DNA of 15,100 nt, from contig JAJRTM010000747.1 of assembly GCA_024278285.1 (NCBI GenBank), positions 1 to 15,100 of the forward strand, read 5' to 3'. Every line of letters begins with the position of its first letter. The first letter of the stretch is position 1. Origin of the DNA: Planctomycetota bacterium (lineage in GTDB: Bacteria; Planctomycetota; Planctomycetia; Planctomycetales; Planctomycetaceae). Shown here one piece after another: positions 1 through 6,762 of this stretch. The notes under the pieces were generated by a model. The model did not search any database, had not been told where the DNA came from, and saw only the letters and a program-made list of their open reading frames with translations. The translations under genes and the position numbers were made by a program.

Positions 1-64
1 GCACCGCTGTCAGTGCCACTTTCGCCTTAAAAGACGAGGAATGAGGCCGCCGTTTCTTTGTCAT
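1..64 (-). CDS. IS3-family transposase OrfA, N-terminal fragment
   Basis: The reading frame starts at ATG (complement of 62-64) behind a GAAAGGG ribosome-binding site and encodes MTKKRRPHSSSFKAKVALTA before leaving the window. The basic start followed by F-K-A-K-V-A-L is characteristic of the HTH_Tnp_1 domain that opens IS3-group OrfA proteins and binds the IS ends. Only about 21 residues are visible. In this family OrfA is fused by programmed frameshift to a DDE-domain OrfB; that part is not in the window. Confidence 0.7.
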   Translation of the reverse strand, partial: MTKKRRPHSSSFKAKVALTAV

Positions 65-136
65 AATCACCCTTTCAAAAACCGTTCGTACAGGTTGTCA
101 TTATACCTTAACAACCTGTCCAGTTTTTGGGGTCCA
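1..136 (-). mobile_element. IS3-family insertion sequence, left end only
   Basis: The element end is seen on the minus strand starting at 136 with TGGACCCCAAAAACTGGACA, a typical IS3-family terminal sequence that begins with TG. A promoter-like TATAAT and the start of a transposase OrfA reading frame follow it, and the element runs off the left edge. The boundary at 136 is inferred from the terminal sequence, because the other end and the target duplication are outside the window. Confidence 0.75.
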
Positions 137-138
137 GC

Positions 139-317
139 ACAGTACGCTACACGGGGCAGCGAAGTATCGACAGCTTTGTGAAAATGGTGATATAAAAACC
201 GTATTGAACGAACTCTATGTGAAAGCAAATCCTTCACTTAAATCTATAATTGGTCATAAGCTTGAGAAGCAGGTAAAGAACATTGAAGGGTACAGTAATA
301 AGGGGTACGGTCACTAA
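139..317 (+). pseudogene. C-terminal stump of a gene cut off at the IS end
   Basis: An open frame without a start codon runs from next to the IS end to a TAA at 315-317. It encodes a soluble, helix-prone tail (for example KTVLNELYVKANPSLKSIIG). I do not recognise the family. The position directly against the IS terminus suggests that IS insertion or an IS-mediated deletion removed the 5' part. It could be a chance open frame, but about 59 codons with balanced composition argue mildly against that. Confidence 0.45.
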
Positions 318-522
318 CCCTTGGACTGTATTCCAGGCTGAACTAAAAACTAAGGAATATTCAATTGAGAATCATGCCTGAATAATGCGACAGGGAATCA
401 ATAGATGTAACTTGTTACTACGACAAGGGTTGTGTGACCTGTTAGTGAATAAACGGGTATGGATGAATAATGGGTAGTGATTAGTGGTAATACTGATCTA
501 ACAACCCGAAAGGCTCACAGAC
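318..522. other. Intergenic region with no gene seen
   Basis: About 200 bases between the gene stump and the first HTH gene. I see no coding frame and no strong terminator. A loose AAAGG stretch just before 523 is the likely ribosome-binding site of the next gene. The promoter of the HTH/integrase pair is presumably here, but I cannot point to convincing -35/-10 boxes. Confidence 0.4.
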
Positions 523-759
523 ATGACTACAACTTACGACTCCATCAATGGTGTCATTAACCCTGACGAACTTTACACTCTTCGAGCATTCAAAAAACGA
601 TTGGGAGTTTCTGATGCGACTTTGCGTTCTGCCCGCCGGGCAGGGTTACGGGTCACCTATCTTCATAAGCAAGGTTACATTCACGGAAAAGATTGGATCG
701 AGTACGTTTTATCTTCCAATCGGATCTCTGTTTGTGTCCCCACACCTGACAGTGAGTAA
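523..759 (+). CDS. Small helix-turn-helix DNA-binding protein, excisionase-like (element A)
   Basis: This is a 78-residue protein. Residues 18-44 (YTLRAFKKRLGVSDATLRSA and following) form a MerR/excisionase-style helix-turn-helix, followed by a wing-like stretch (YLHKQGYIHGKDWIEYV) in which a lysine-aspartate-tryptophan ends the domain. It is clearly related to the protein at 3291-3494, which shares the order YTL-F-R-G-AR-R-GLRV/Q-YLH-G-GKDW-Y. It lies 57 bases upstream of the Int1 gene on the same strand. That fits an excisionase or small regulator that controls the recombination direction, although role by position is inference. The AUG at 523 is preceded by a modest AAAGG. Confidence 0.7.
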   Translation: MTTTYDSINGVINPDELYTLRAFKKRLGVSDATLRSARRAGLRVTYLHKQGYIHGKDWIEYVLSSNRISVCVPTPDSE

Positions 760-816
760 TTTCATCATTTAATCAATGACTTACTTACTCACAATTTCAA
801 TAAGGGTGTGGACGAC

Positions 817-2061
817 ATGGCAAGGAAAAAGAAGACTGATTCAAAAGTACAATGCAAACTACCCAAGGTTCGCATTGCACAGCCGACTGGGAGACCGTTT
901 CAAATTCGCTACTATTGCTCGGTAGAGAAACGTGAAATTCGTATTTCAACTGGCAATCGAGATCGAGAAGAAGCAGAGAAATTAAAGTCTGAAATTGAAG
1001 CGAAACTTCTCCTGGGAATAGAAATCCGACCCGAGAAAGAAAAAGTACATGGTCCAGAAATGGACTGGTCAGATTTTCGGGAAGAATATCGCGTTCTGCA
1101 CCTGATTACGCTTCGAGATAAATCTGCCCAGGATGCAGAAAGTAGGTTGGATATAGCGGAGCGAATTATCAAACCCAAAACGATTGGCAAAATGGCTGAA
1201 ACACCGGTTCTTCAAAAACTCCAGATTCAACTTCTCGCTGGTGCTCAATCTCAAAATAAACGAACACGTTCACCTCATACCGTGCGTGGTTATATGAAAG
1301 CTGTGCTGGCTGCTTTGAATTGGGCCTATCGACAGGATTGGCTGGAGAAGGAACCTAAACTTCCTCGACTCAAAGTTCCCAAAGGGACTGCCATGAAGGG
1401 GAGGCCGCTTACTGATTCGGAATTCAAAAAGATGATTAAAGCGGTTCCTGAAGTGGTTGGGGATGAGGCGACTGATTCCTGGATTTATGTTCTACGCGGA
1501 CTTTGGGAATCTGCCTTGCGTATCGAAGAATTGATGAATGTTTCCTGGGATCAACCGGGATCCATTCGACCAATCTGGAATCAGGGAGAACATCCAGTTC
1601 TCAACATCCCGGCTTCCATGCAGAAAAACGATACACATGAAAGTATCCCAATGATTCCAGATTTTGAATCTTTACTATTAGAAACACCACCAGAACAAAG
1701 AACTGGATGGATATTCAACCCCCAGTCACTTCAACTGAAAATTCGAAGAAAAGTTCGACACAGCAGACCCGAAGCTGAATGGGTTGGGAAAGTGATCAGC
1801 AGGATTGGAAAAGCAGCAGGAATTGTGGTCAGTGAAGCAGATGAAAAAAGCGGGCGACCCGAAAAGTATGCGTCAGCACACGATCTCAGGCGTTCATTCA
1901 GCCAACGGCTCAGAAACGCAGATGTCCCAGCCCTGGTCATCAGCCGAATCATGCGGCATTCTTCCTGGGAAACAACTCAAAAACATTACGCACCAGGTAA
2001 CGTGCAAAATGACGCCACAACGCTAAATAGAATTCTTCAAAAGAAGCTTGAGGCTCAATAA
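817..2061 (+). CDS. Tyrosine recombinase / phage-type integrase, Int1
   Basis: This is a 414-residue integrase that catalyses site-specific recombination through a tyrosine-DNA intermediate. Counting from a GTG at 808 (417 residues), the catalytic set is complete: R238 (GLWESALRIEE), K273, H358-x-x-R361 (SAHDLRRSF), H384 (MRH) and nucleophile Y394 (QKHY). The N-terminal half holds a basic arm-binding-like segment and a core-binding domain at about residues 88-190. I prefer ATG 817, because AAGGG at 802-806 is correctly spaced for it and too close to the GTG. It ends 73 bases before the tRNA-like att repeat, the same arrangement as Int2, and its sequence is clearly homologous to Int2 (shared PK-x-TxMKGR, GLW-S-LRI-E, SAHD-RRSF). 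It is probably active or recently active. Confidence 0.93.
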   Translation: MARKKKTDSKVQCKLPKVRIAQPTGRPFQIRYYCSVEKREIRISTGNRDREEAEKLKSEIEAKLLLGIEIRPEKEKVHGPEMDWSDFREEYRVLHLITLRDKSAQDAESRLDIAERIIKPKTIGKMAETPVLQKLQIQLLAGAQSQNKRTRSPHTVRGYMKAVLAALNWAYRQDWLEKEPKLPRLKVPKGTAMKGRPLTDSEFKKMIKAVPEVVGDEATDSWIYVLRGLWESALRIEELMNVSWDQPGSIRPIWNQGEHPVLNIPASMQKNDTHESIPMIPDFESLLLETPPEQRTGWIFNPQSLQLKIRRKVRHSRPEAEWVGKVISRIGKAAGIVVSEADEKSGRPEKYASAHDLRRSFSQRLRNADVPALVISRIMRHSSWETTQKHYAPGNVQNDATTLNRILQKKLEAQ

Positions 2062-2084
2062 AAACACGAGATAAAGCAAAAATA

Positions 2085-2116
2085 TCCCTCAAACGTACCT
2101 GGGTACACTTGAGGGA
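2085..2116 (+). terminator. Imperfect palindrome between int1 and the att repeat
   Basis: TCCCTCAA-ac-GTACC-tg-GGTAC-ac-TTGAGGGA forms a symmetrical stem of 13 base pairs with one small internal loop. It sits 24 bases after the int1 stop. There is no U-tract, so it is either a weak terminator or a protein-binding site near the recombination core. Confidence 0.5.
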
Positions 2117-2134
2117 CCATTTGACGTAAGTCAA

Positions 2135-2177
2135 TACACCCGATAGGATTCGAACCTATAACCTTCGGTTCCGTAGA
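2135..2177 (-). repeat. att direct repeat, copy 1 (tRNA-Arg(ACG) 3' half)
   Basis: These 43 bases are identical to 12482-12524. On the minus strand they read CTACGGA (anticodon loop with ACG at positions 34-36), then ACCGA (3' anticodon stem), AGGTT variable loop, ATAGG-TTCGAAT-CCTAT (perfect T arm) and CGGGTGT-A (acceptor strand and discriminator). No CCA is encoded. The 5' half of a tRNA is absent on the right side, so this is an integration scar and not a working tRNA. It separates Int1 from the first gene of unit B. Confidence 0.85.
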
Positions 2178-2408
2178 ACTTCCGAACCGTTGGAAGCCTA
2201 TCGGAATTGAATCGGATTGACGGTTTACCAATTAGGTTTACAATGCTGGGAATGAGTAGGCTGATTATCGAAAATGCGTTTCGTGGCTGCGCCAGCTAAC
2301 ACTCTGGCTAACACCTTGATTCACGGGGATAGATTGATCATCGAACACCGGACTATCCATCCGGCTTCCCTGTTTTCTTTTTTGGATTTTGCTCGGGAGG
2401 GTAATGTG
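2178..2408. other. Distal end of unit B, without a convincing gene
   Basis: The stretch opens with sequence complementary to the att copy: CGGTTC at 2166-2171 with GAACCG at 2184-2189, and CCGATAGG at 2140-2147 with CCTATCGG at 2197-2204. It continues with the double GCTAACAC repeat at 2295-2314. An open frame from ATG 2274 runs through it into the next gene, but that start lacks a good ribosome-binding site. Confidence 0.5.
2295..2314 (+). repeat. Double direct repeat GCTAACAC, 12-bp spacing (left copy)
   Basis: GCTAACAC occurs at 2295 and again at 2307. The 20-base unit matches 12392-12411 at 17 of 20 positions, with the same 12-bp spacing and the same orientation. The pair lies 118 bp inside the left att repeat. 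Integrase arm-type binding sites are commonly short direct repeats on both sides of the core, so this is a candidate arm site (inference). Confidence 0.45.
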
Positions 2409-3101
2409 ATGGCAATTGGCAGTGATTATTTCAAGGAAAGATTTGAGCATAATTGCGAGATTCTTAAAACCTTATCGACAAATTGGGTGGATGTGCCATT
2501 TACTGACTTTGGTGATAGTGATGACCAGTCGATCTGCCTACTTGCCATGTGTGGGATAGTTGAAATTCAACTCAGTGGTGAGTGCTGGAACCCTGATGAT
2601 ACTAAGCTACCAAAACACTATTTTAAGGCTTTAGTCTCAGGGATAAATTGGCTTCATGATACCTTGCCAGGCCAGGTTAAAGCAGCAATTGTCGGCAATG
2701 ATGGTCCTGAACTTTTTATTCAACTTGACACTGAGTCCCCCAAAGCGAGATTGACAGTGCCAATTGGCATCAATGCTAAATTTGCTTTACTTGCAAATCA
2801 ACAAGGTGAAGTTCGTCATTCTTTTGGACAGCAAGTAAAAGGAAGAGCGGGGGTCAAGATTACTGGCACCGAGAATCAATCGAATGAAGTCCTAAAAAGA
2901 GGTCCGTACGCAGTTTACGGTTCAAAGGAAGAGAAAGAACGCGTCCATCAAGAATGGAAAGAAGAAGCTGTCCGCATACGCAAAGAAACACCGGATATAA
3001 AAACATCTGAGGTAATTGCAAGGCTGCAAAGAACTCATCAGTTTATCAACAAAGTGAATGAAAAACCAATATCTGATATGACGATCAGACGTGCCATTTA
3101 G
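2409..3101 (+). CDS. Hypothetical protein, possible DNA-binding C-terminus
   Basis: I do not recognise this family. The chosen start is ATG 2409, which has a strong GGGAGG at 2396-2401 and gives 230 residues; an ATG at 2274 in the same frame would add 45 residues but has no good ribosome-binding site. The protein is soluble, with a mixed alpha/beta first half and no signal peptide or membrane segment. The last 60 residues are charged and helical (KEEKERVHQEWKEEAVRIRK) and end in SEVIARLQ...ISDMTIRRAI, which resembles a helix-turn-helix. It is the first gene inside the left att repeat and is read toward the operator/promoter region at 3123-3223. A regulatory role is possible but unproven. Confidence 0.7.
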   Translation: MAIGSDYFKERFEHNCEILKTLSTNWVDVPFTDFGDSDDQSICLLAMCGIVEIQLSGECWNPDDTKLPKHYFKALVSGINWLHDTLPGQVKAAIVGNDGPELFIQLDTESPKARLTVPIGINAKFALLANQQGEVRHSFGQQVKGRAGVKITGTENQSNEVLKRGPYAVYGSKEEKERVHQEWKEEAVRIRKETPDIKTSEVIARLQRTHQFINKVNEKPISDMTIRRAI

Positions 3102-3122
3102 AAAAGAGTATCTTTTTTATGT

Positions 3123-3185
3123 TTAACACTTCGCCAAGTGATAAACATTTTCTAACCATTTTTTTAACACTTCGCCAAGTGTTAA
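3123..3185. promoter_or_regulatory. Pair of palindromic operators spaced 41 bp
   Basis: TTAACACTTcgccAAGTGTTAA at 3164-3185 is a perfect 9+9 bp inverted repeat. A second copy at 3123-3144 differs only near its end (AAGTGATAA). Their centres are 41 bp apart, about four helical turns, so two dimers would sit on the same DNA face. They lie just upstream of a near-consensus promoter, as expected for repressor or activator binding. The binding protein is unknown; the products at 2409 or 3291 are candidates. Confidence 0.6.
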
Positions 3186-3195
3186 AAATAATCTT

Positions 3196-3223
3196 TTGAC
3201 AGACTTTCGTTTTTCGCTTTAAT
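3196..3223 (+). promoter_or_regulatory. Strong sigma70-type promoter
   Basis: TTGACA at 3196-3201, a 16-bp spacer, then TTTAAT at 3218-3223 (one mismatch to TATAAT). It points toward the HTH gene at 3291 and the downstream replication genes. The transcript leader would include an inverted repeat, TGTGTCG near 3229 with CGACACA near 3256, which could form a stem just before the ribosome-binding site. Confidence 0.6.
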
Positions 3224-3290
3224 CCCCTGTGTCGATGTTGGAACGCTGTTGTTTCCGACACAATCAATACTCTGACATGGGGATAATCAA

Positions 3291-3494
3291 ATGGCGGTTA
3301 CTGAATGCGGCGAAATTATTAGTGGGGCAAGCTACACGCTCCAGGAATTCATGCGACGAACAGGCATGAAGCGCGATGCAATGCGAACGGCTCGCAGGAA
3401 TGGCTTACGGGTGCAATATCTTCACGCCAGGGGATTTGTTCTGGGAAAAGACTGGTTGGACTACCTCAATCAGCAAGCCCTCAAACAATCGTAA
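3291..3494 (+). CDS. Small helix-turn-helix DNA-binding protein (unit B)
   Basis: This 67-residue protein is paralogous to 523-759. The HTH covers residues 16-44 (YTLQEFMRRTGMKRDAMRTA), then YLHARGFVLGKDWLDYL closes the domain. GGGGA before ATG 3291 serves as ribosome-binding site. Its paralogue in element A sits next to the integrase, whereas this one opens the replication cluster, downstream of a strong promoter and two palindromes. It could autoregulate through those operators or switch the element between silent and replicating states, as PICI master regulators do (inference). It is too short to carry an additional catalytic domain. Confidence 0.75.
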   Translation: MAVTECGEIISGASYTLQEFMRRTGMKRDAMRTARRNGLRVQYLHARGFVLGKDWLDYLNQQALKQS

Positions 3495-3515
3495 TTTGCA
3501 ACGCGCAAAAAGAAA

Positions 3516-3539
3516 CCCGCCAGGCAGGCTACCGGCGGG
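3516..3539 (+). terminator. GC-rich hairpin between HTH gene and replication genes
   Basis: CCCGCC at 3516-3521 pairs with GGCGGG at 3534-3539 around a 12-base loop. It lies 21 bases after the HTH stop. The downstream bases are only moderately T-rich, so it may attenuate transcription or protect the RNA end; it does not look like a full terminator. Confidence 0.45.
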
Positions 3540-3579
3540 CATCCGTTTATTCGCTCCAAGACACACAGGAGGTACTCGA

Positions 3580-4005
3580 ATGATACCAATCACAAAAACA
3601 GAAGACAAACATAATTGCGGCTATGATCGCGATTTATTTGAATCCCGGCACCTGAAGGAAGAAGCCCTTGCCAACCACGAAGCCCGGCGGGGTGACCTAT
3701 TGCTGCAAGTTCGGCACATTTTCATCAGGCATTTGCTTGAACATGGTCAAGTCACGGCTGACGATATCAGAAGTAAGTTTGAAATCCCCAAGGGAGTGAA
3801 TGCAAATTTCCTTGGATCGGTCCCTACGCCCTTCACACGGGGCTTGATTATCAAACGCAACGGCTATGTTGAATCGGTTCGCAGAGAGGCACACGCCAGA
3901 GTTGTGAGCCTTTGGCGATTGATTAACAGGGAAAAGGCTGAGCAATGGTTGCTTAATAACCCTTTGCCAGAAACATCAGCCGCTTCCGGGGAGGTGTCTG
4001 AATGA
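3580..4005 (+). CDS. Winged-helix-like protein coupled to the primase gene
   Basis: This is a 141-residue soluble protein. The start at ATG 3580 is fixed by an ideal AGGAGGT at 3567-3573; the same frame is open further upstream, but that overlaps the hairpin and the preceding gene. Residues 38-110 (LLLQVRHIFIRHLLEHGQVTADDIR, then GLIIKRNGYVESV) look like helix-helix-wing, a winged-helix fold with the turn IIKRNGY. The stop overlaps the primase start (ATGA at 4002-4005), so the two are translationally coupled. Small wHTH proteins often precede primase/helicase genes in phages and satellites, where they may bind the origin. The function here is inferred. Confidence 0.75.
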   Translation: MIPITKTEDKHNCGYDRDLFESRHLKEEALANHEARRGDLLLQVRHIFIRHLLEHGQVTADDIRSKFEIPKGVNANFLGSVPTPFTRGLIIKRNGYVESVRREAHARVVSLWRLINREKAEQWLLNNPLPETSAASGEVSE

Positions 4006-6410
4006 TCGATATCAAAGCAAAGCGGCAACGCATCCTTGATTCAATCGACATTCTTGGAGAGGCGAAGCGGCTGGGGATGCGATTGGTTTCCGATAGTCCG
4101 GGGCAATCTGGTTGGATTCAATGCCATGCTCTCGGGCGTGATGATGCGACACCATCGGCGGGAATCAACATCTGCAACCCTGAATATGAGCGCGGATTCT
4201 ATCGCGATCATGGTTCCGATTCACAAGGGTTATCATTTTTTGATCTGGCGGTTGAACTCGGGGAATATCCAGATTTTGAATCTGCCTTTCGCCATTATTC
4301 GCAGCGGGTTGAACCGGGTGGCCTGCATCACGGTGAGAGGCGGTTGCAGCATCATCAAGAGACAACGAAACAGAACGGGAATCATCAGGGTAAGAAAGCC
4401 TCAACACAGCGCAACGGCTCACCAGGCAAGCTGATTGCTGAATATGTTTATTGCGATGCAGAGGGAAACCAAGTCTTCAAGTCTTGCCGATTCATTCAGC
4501 CAGACGGGAAAAAGACATTTCGGCAAATGTCCCTTCAACCGGATGGGTGGAAATCATCAATGCAGGGCGTTGAACTGGTTCCGTATCATCTGCCTGAAAT
4601 CCTTTCGCGATCTGAGGAACGTGTTTTTATTGTTGAAGGCGAAAAAGATGTTGATCGACTGATATCGCTGGGGATTCTTGCGACCTGTAACCCGATGGGG
4701 GCGGGCAAGTGGAAGCCGGAGTTCTCGAAATGGTTCGCAGGCCGGGAAATTGTGATTCTTACCGATAACGACCAACCGGGTCGCGATCATGCCGAGGTTG
4801 TCGCAGAAAGGTTGCACTCTGTTGCAGAATCAATTCGAGTGGTTCACTTTCCGGGGCTTCCTGAAAAGGGTGACGTTTCCGATTATCTCGACAATGACAA
4901 CTCAGTTGTTGACCTGTTTAATGAAATTGATTCAACTGAATTGTGGCAGCCGGAAGAAGCAGACGACGAAACATGCCCTTCCAGCCGTAAATGCTTTTCA
5001 CCCTACAAGCCGTTCCCGGTTCATCTGTTACCAGATGTTGCACGCCAAATCGTTAATGTAGGGGCGAAGTCAATCGGTTGCGATCCTTCATTTATCGCCC
5101 TTCCGTTACTGGTGATTCTCGGGTCTGTGATTGGCAACACCAGGCGTTTGTTAATTAAATCTGGCTGGAATGTTCCGCCGATACTTTGGGCGGCTGTGAT
5201 CGGTGAATCTGGTTCTCAAAAGACACCTGCTTTCAAACTGGTGATGAAGCCGGCTCGCAATCGTGAAATGAAATCACTGGCTGAATTCGAGCAAAGAAAA
5301 ACAGACAATGAAAGGGAGCAGGCTTTCTTTGAAAAGGATATGGCAGAGTGGAAACGGGATAGGAAAACAACCGATCCACCACCAGAAGAACCGATTCTGG
5401 TGGGCCCTCAACGGCTGATCGTCTCTGATGTGACGGTTGAAGCTCTTTCCCAGCGGTTGCAATCTAACCCCCGTGGTTTGTGCCTCTGTCGCGACGAATT
5501 GGCTGGCTGGATTGGTGGCTTCGATAAATACTCTTCTGGCAAGGGAGCGGACGCAGCACACTGGTTATCAATGTTCAACGCAGAGAATATTATTGTTGAC
5601 CGAAAGAGCGGCAAGGAAACAACATTTATTCCCAGGGCAGCGGTCAATGTGGTTGGTGGAATTCAGCCGGGCATCTTTCGGAAAATGCTTACCGCGGAAC
5701 ATCGGGAATCGGGATTGGCTGCAAGGCTACTGCTCTGTTACCCACCACGAAAGCCGAAACAATGGACCGATGAAGGTATCCCGGAAGAGATCGAACAGAA
5801 ATTATCTGATCTGATTGAATATCTGTATCGGTTGGAATCCCAGGCCGACGAAGATGGAAACCCCTCACCCATCTGTATTGGAATGACGCCCAAAGCCAAA
5901 GCCATCTGGGTTGAGCATTACAATCAGCACGCTGATGAACAAAGTAACCTGCATGGCGATTTATCGGCTGCATGGAGCAAGCTGGAAGAGTCCCCAGCAC
6001 GAATCGCGTTGATCCTGCATTACATCAATCGAGTAGATCCTTTCACAGAACCAAGTGACAGCGCACCGATTGATGAACTGATCATGCAAGCCGCCATCGA
6101 ATTAACCGAGTGGTTCAAACATGAAGCCAGGCGAGTCTATGGAATGTTGGGGGAATCAAAACAGGAAAACAAATCACGCCAGTTGATTGAATGGATTCAA
6201 GCCAAGGGCGGGACCGTCACGACTCGGGAATTGCAAAGAGGCAAGCGAACACAATTCAAAACGAGTGATGAAGCAGAGAAAACATTGACGTCATTAGTGG
6301 CTAGTGGTTACGGAAAATGGATAACCGAATCCTCTCCCAAGGGGGGGCGTAAAAAACACGTTTTCCAGTTAGGTGACAGTGTGACAAATGACACAACCCC
6401 CAATTCCTAA
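4002..6410 (+). CDS. DUF3987-type primase/ATPase, replication protein
   Basis: This is an 802-residue protein that probably starts replication of the element. Residues 36-85 resemble a remnant CHC2-type primase N-terminus (CHALGRDDATPSAGI, then DLAVELG). A TOPRIM domain follows, with the catalytic glutamate in VEGEKD (211-216) and the metal-binding acidic motif LTDNDQPGRDHA (253-264, D255 and D257). The DUF3987 ATPase domain has Walker A GESGSQKT (401-408), an acidic motif LCRDEL (495-500, D498/E499) and a sensor-like region NVVGGIQPG (549-557). Residues 740-800 look like a winged helix (TTRELQRGK...SDEAEKTLTSLVASG). TOPRIM makes primers and the ATPase likely unwinds DNA (family knowledge). 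It starts inside the preceding stop, behind GGGAGGT. Its last codons form one arm of a long inverted repeat, and its TAA lies in the conserved loop. Confidence 0.88.
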   Translation: MIDIKAKRQRILDSIDILGEAKRLGMRLVSDSPGQSGWIQCHALGRDDATPSAGINICNPEYERGFYRDHGSDSQGLSFFDLAVELGEYPDFESAFRHYSQRVEPGGLHHGERRLQHHQETTKQNGNHQGKKASTQRNGSPGKLIAEYVYCDAEGNQVFKSCRFIQPDGKKTFRQMSLQPDGWKSSMQGVELVPYHLPEILSRSEERVFIVEGEKDVDRLISLGILATCNPMGAGKWKPEFSKWFAGREIVILTDNDQPGRDHAEVVAERLHSVAESIRVVHFPGLPEKGDVSDYLDNDNSVVDLFNEIDSTELWQPEEADDETCPSSRKCFSPYKPFPVHLLPDVARQIVNVGAKSIGCDPSFIALPLLVILGSVIGNTRRLLIKSGWNVPPILWAAVIGESGSQKTPAFKLVMKPARNREMKSLAEFEQRKTDNEREQAFFEKDMAEWKRDRKTTDPPPEEPILVGPQRLIVSDVTVEALSQRLQSNPRGLCLCRDELAGWIGGFDKYSSGKGADAAHWLSMFNAENIIVDRKSGKETTFIPRAAVNVVGGIQPGIFRKMLTAEHRESGLAARLLLCYPPRKPKQWTDEGIPEEIEQKLSDLIEYLYRLESQADEDGNPSPICIGMTPKAKAIWVEHYNQHADEQSNLHGDLSAAWSKLEESPARIALILHYINRVDPFTEPSDSAPIDELIMQAAIELTEWFKHEARRVYGMLGESKQENKSRQLIEWIQAKGGTVTTRELQRGKRTQFKTSDEAEKTLTSLVASGYGKWITESSPKGGRKKHVFQLGDSVTNDTTPNS

Positions 6411-6451
6411 CTAGAAAACTATAGTTGTGTCACACTACCACTGTGTCACAC
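6372..6451. repeat. Long inverted repeat R-I at the primase 3' end
   Basis: The left arm has three TGACA units (6374, 6382, 6389) ending TGACACAAC (6389-6397). The right arm begins GTTGTGTCA (6424-6432), a perfect complement, and continues CACTACCACTGTGTCACAC. The loop contains CTAACTAGAAAAC (6407-6419), which is also present in R-II and, slightly changed, in R-III. The primase stop codon is the TAA of that loop motif. Confidence 0.7.
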
Positions 6452-6532
6452 TCAAAAAAACGAAAGAAACCCAACAATGAAATCATTATTCACCAGGTAC
6501 ATAATTTACCCAAACGGTAACGGACGTGAGGC

Positions 6533-6548
6533 GGGCGCAATTGCGCCC
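6533..6548. repeat. Perfect palindrome GGGCGCAATTGCGCCC
   Basis: A 16-bp perfect palindrome. Its core CGCAATTGCG recurs in the 14-bp palindrome at 10969-10982, which suggests a shared binding protein. Confidence 0.55.
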
Positions 6549-6618
6549 AAACCGGAAGGAAGGAAGCACGATTGATTCCTATTCGCAACCAGAAGCAACG
6601 CCATCGGCTACCCGTGAT

Positions 6619-6717
6619 ACAGGCAAGGCCAGGCAGAGTACCTGTCAGATTTTGGCGGGTCCTTCTGAGGGGTGCCGCCCCCATCGTGAGGTTCCATCGC
6701 GGAATTTTTGTGCATAA
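6619..6717 (+). other. cos-like structured element S1
   Basis: In order it has: hairpin ACAGG (6619-6623) with CCTGT (6641-6645); GGGTCCTTCTG (6657-6667) inside a second stem GGCGG/CCGCC (6654-6658 with 6675-6679); then a GTGAGGTTCCATCGCGG segment; and a final TTTTTGTGCATAA (6705-6717). The same order occurs at 9254-9350 and, reversed, at 7341-7428. GGGTCCT is the core of lambda cosQ (from memory), and the position just before a TerS-like gene matches cos-nu1 order. The U-run also permits a terminator reading. Confidence 0.5.
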
Positions 6718-6762
6718 CACCATGAAAAGGTAACTTCATTCATTCACCGAAAGGGCTGGCTG

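Larger units (their letters stand above)
6411..6762. other. Intergenic region with repeat arm, palindrome and cos-like element
   Basis: About 350 bases without a convincing gene; a GTG-initiated frame at 6526 overlaps structured DNA and has no homologous look. It holds the right arm of R-I, the perfect 16-bp palindrome GGGCGCAATTGCGCCC (6533-6548) and the cos-like element S1 (6619-6717) directly before the TerS-like gene. Confidence 0.6.

Noticed and set aside
2135..2210. Complete tRNA gene on the minus strand
   Set aside because: Only the 3' half is tRNA-like. No 5' acceptor ACACCCG-like strand and no D arm exist at the right distance, and the 5' anticodon stem does not pair.
3123..3185. 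Start of a CRISPR array
   Set aside because: Only two units, internally palindromic, with one short spacer and no cas genes.
3376..3579. Upstream extension of the wHTH gene
   Set aside because: It overlaps the HTH gene at 3291-3494 and a GC-rich hairpin; ATG 3580 has an ideal AGGAGGT.
6526..6717. 63-residue protein from a GTG start
   Set aside because: It covers the 16-bp palindrome and the cos-like element S1 and has no ribosome-binding site; the conservation is at DNA level.
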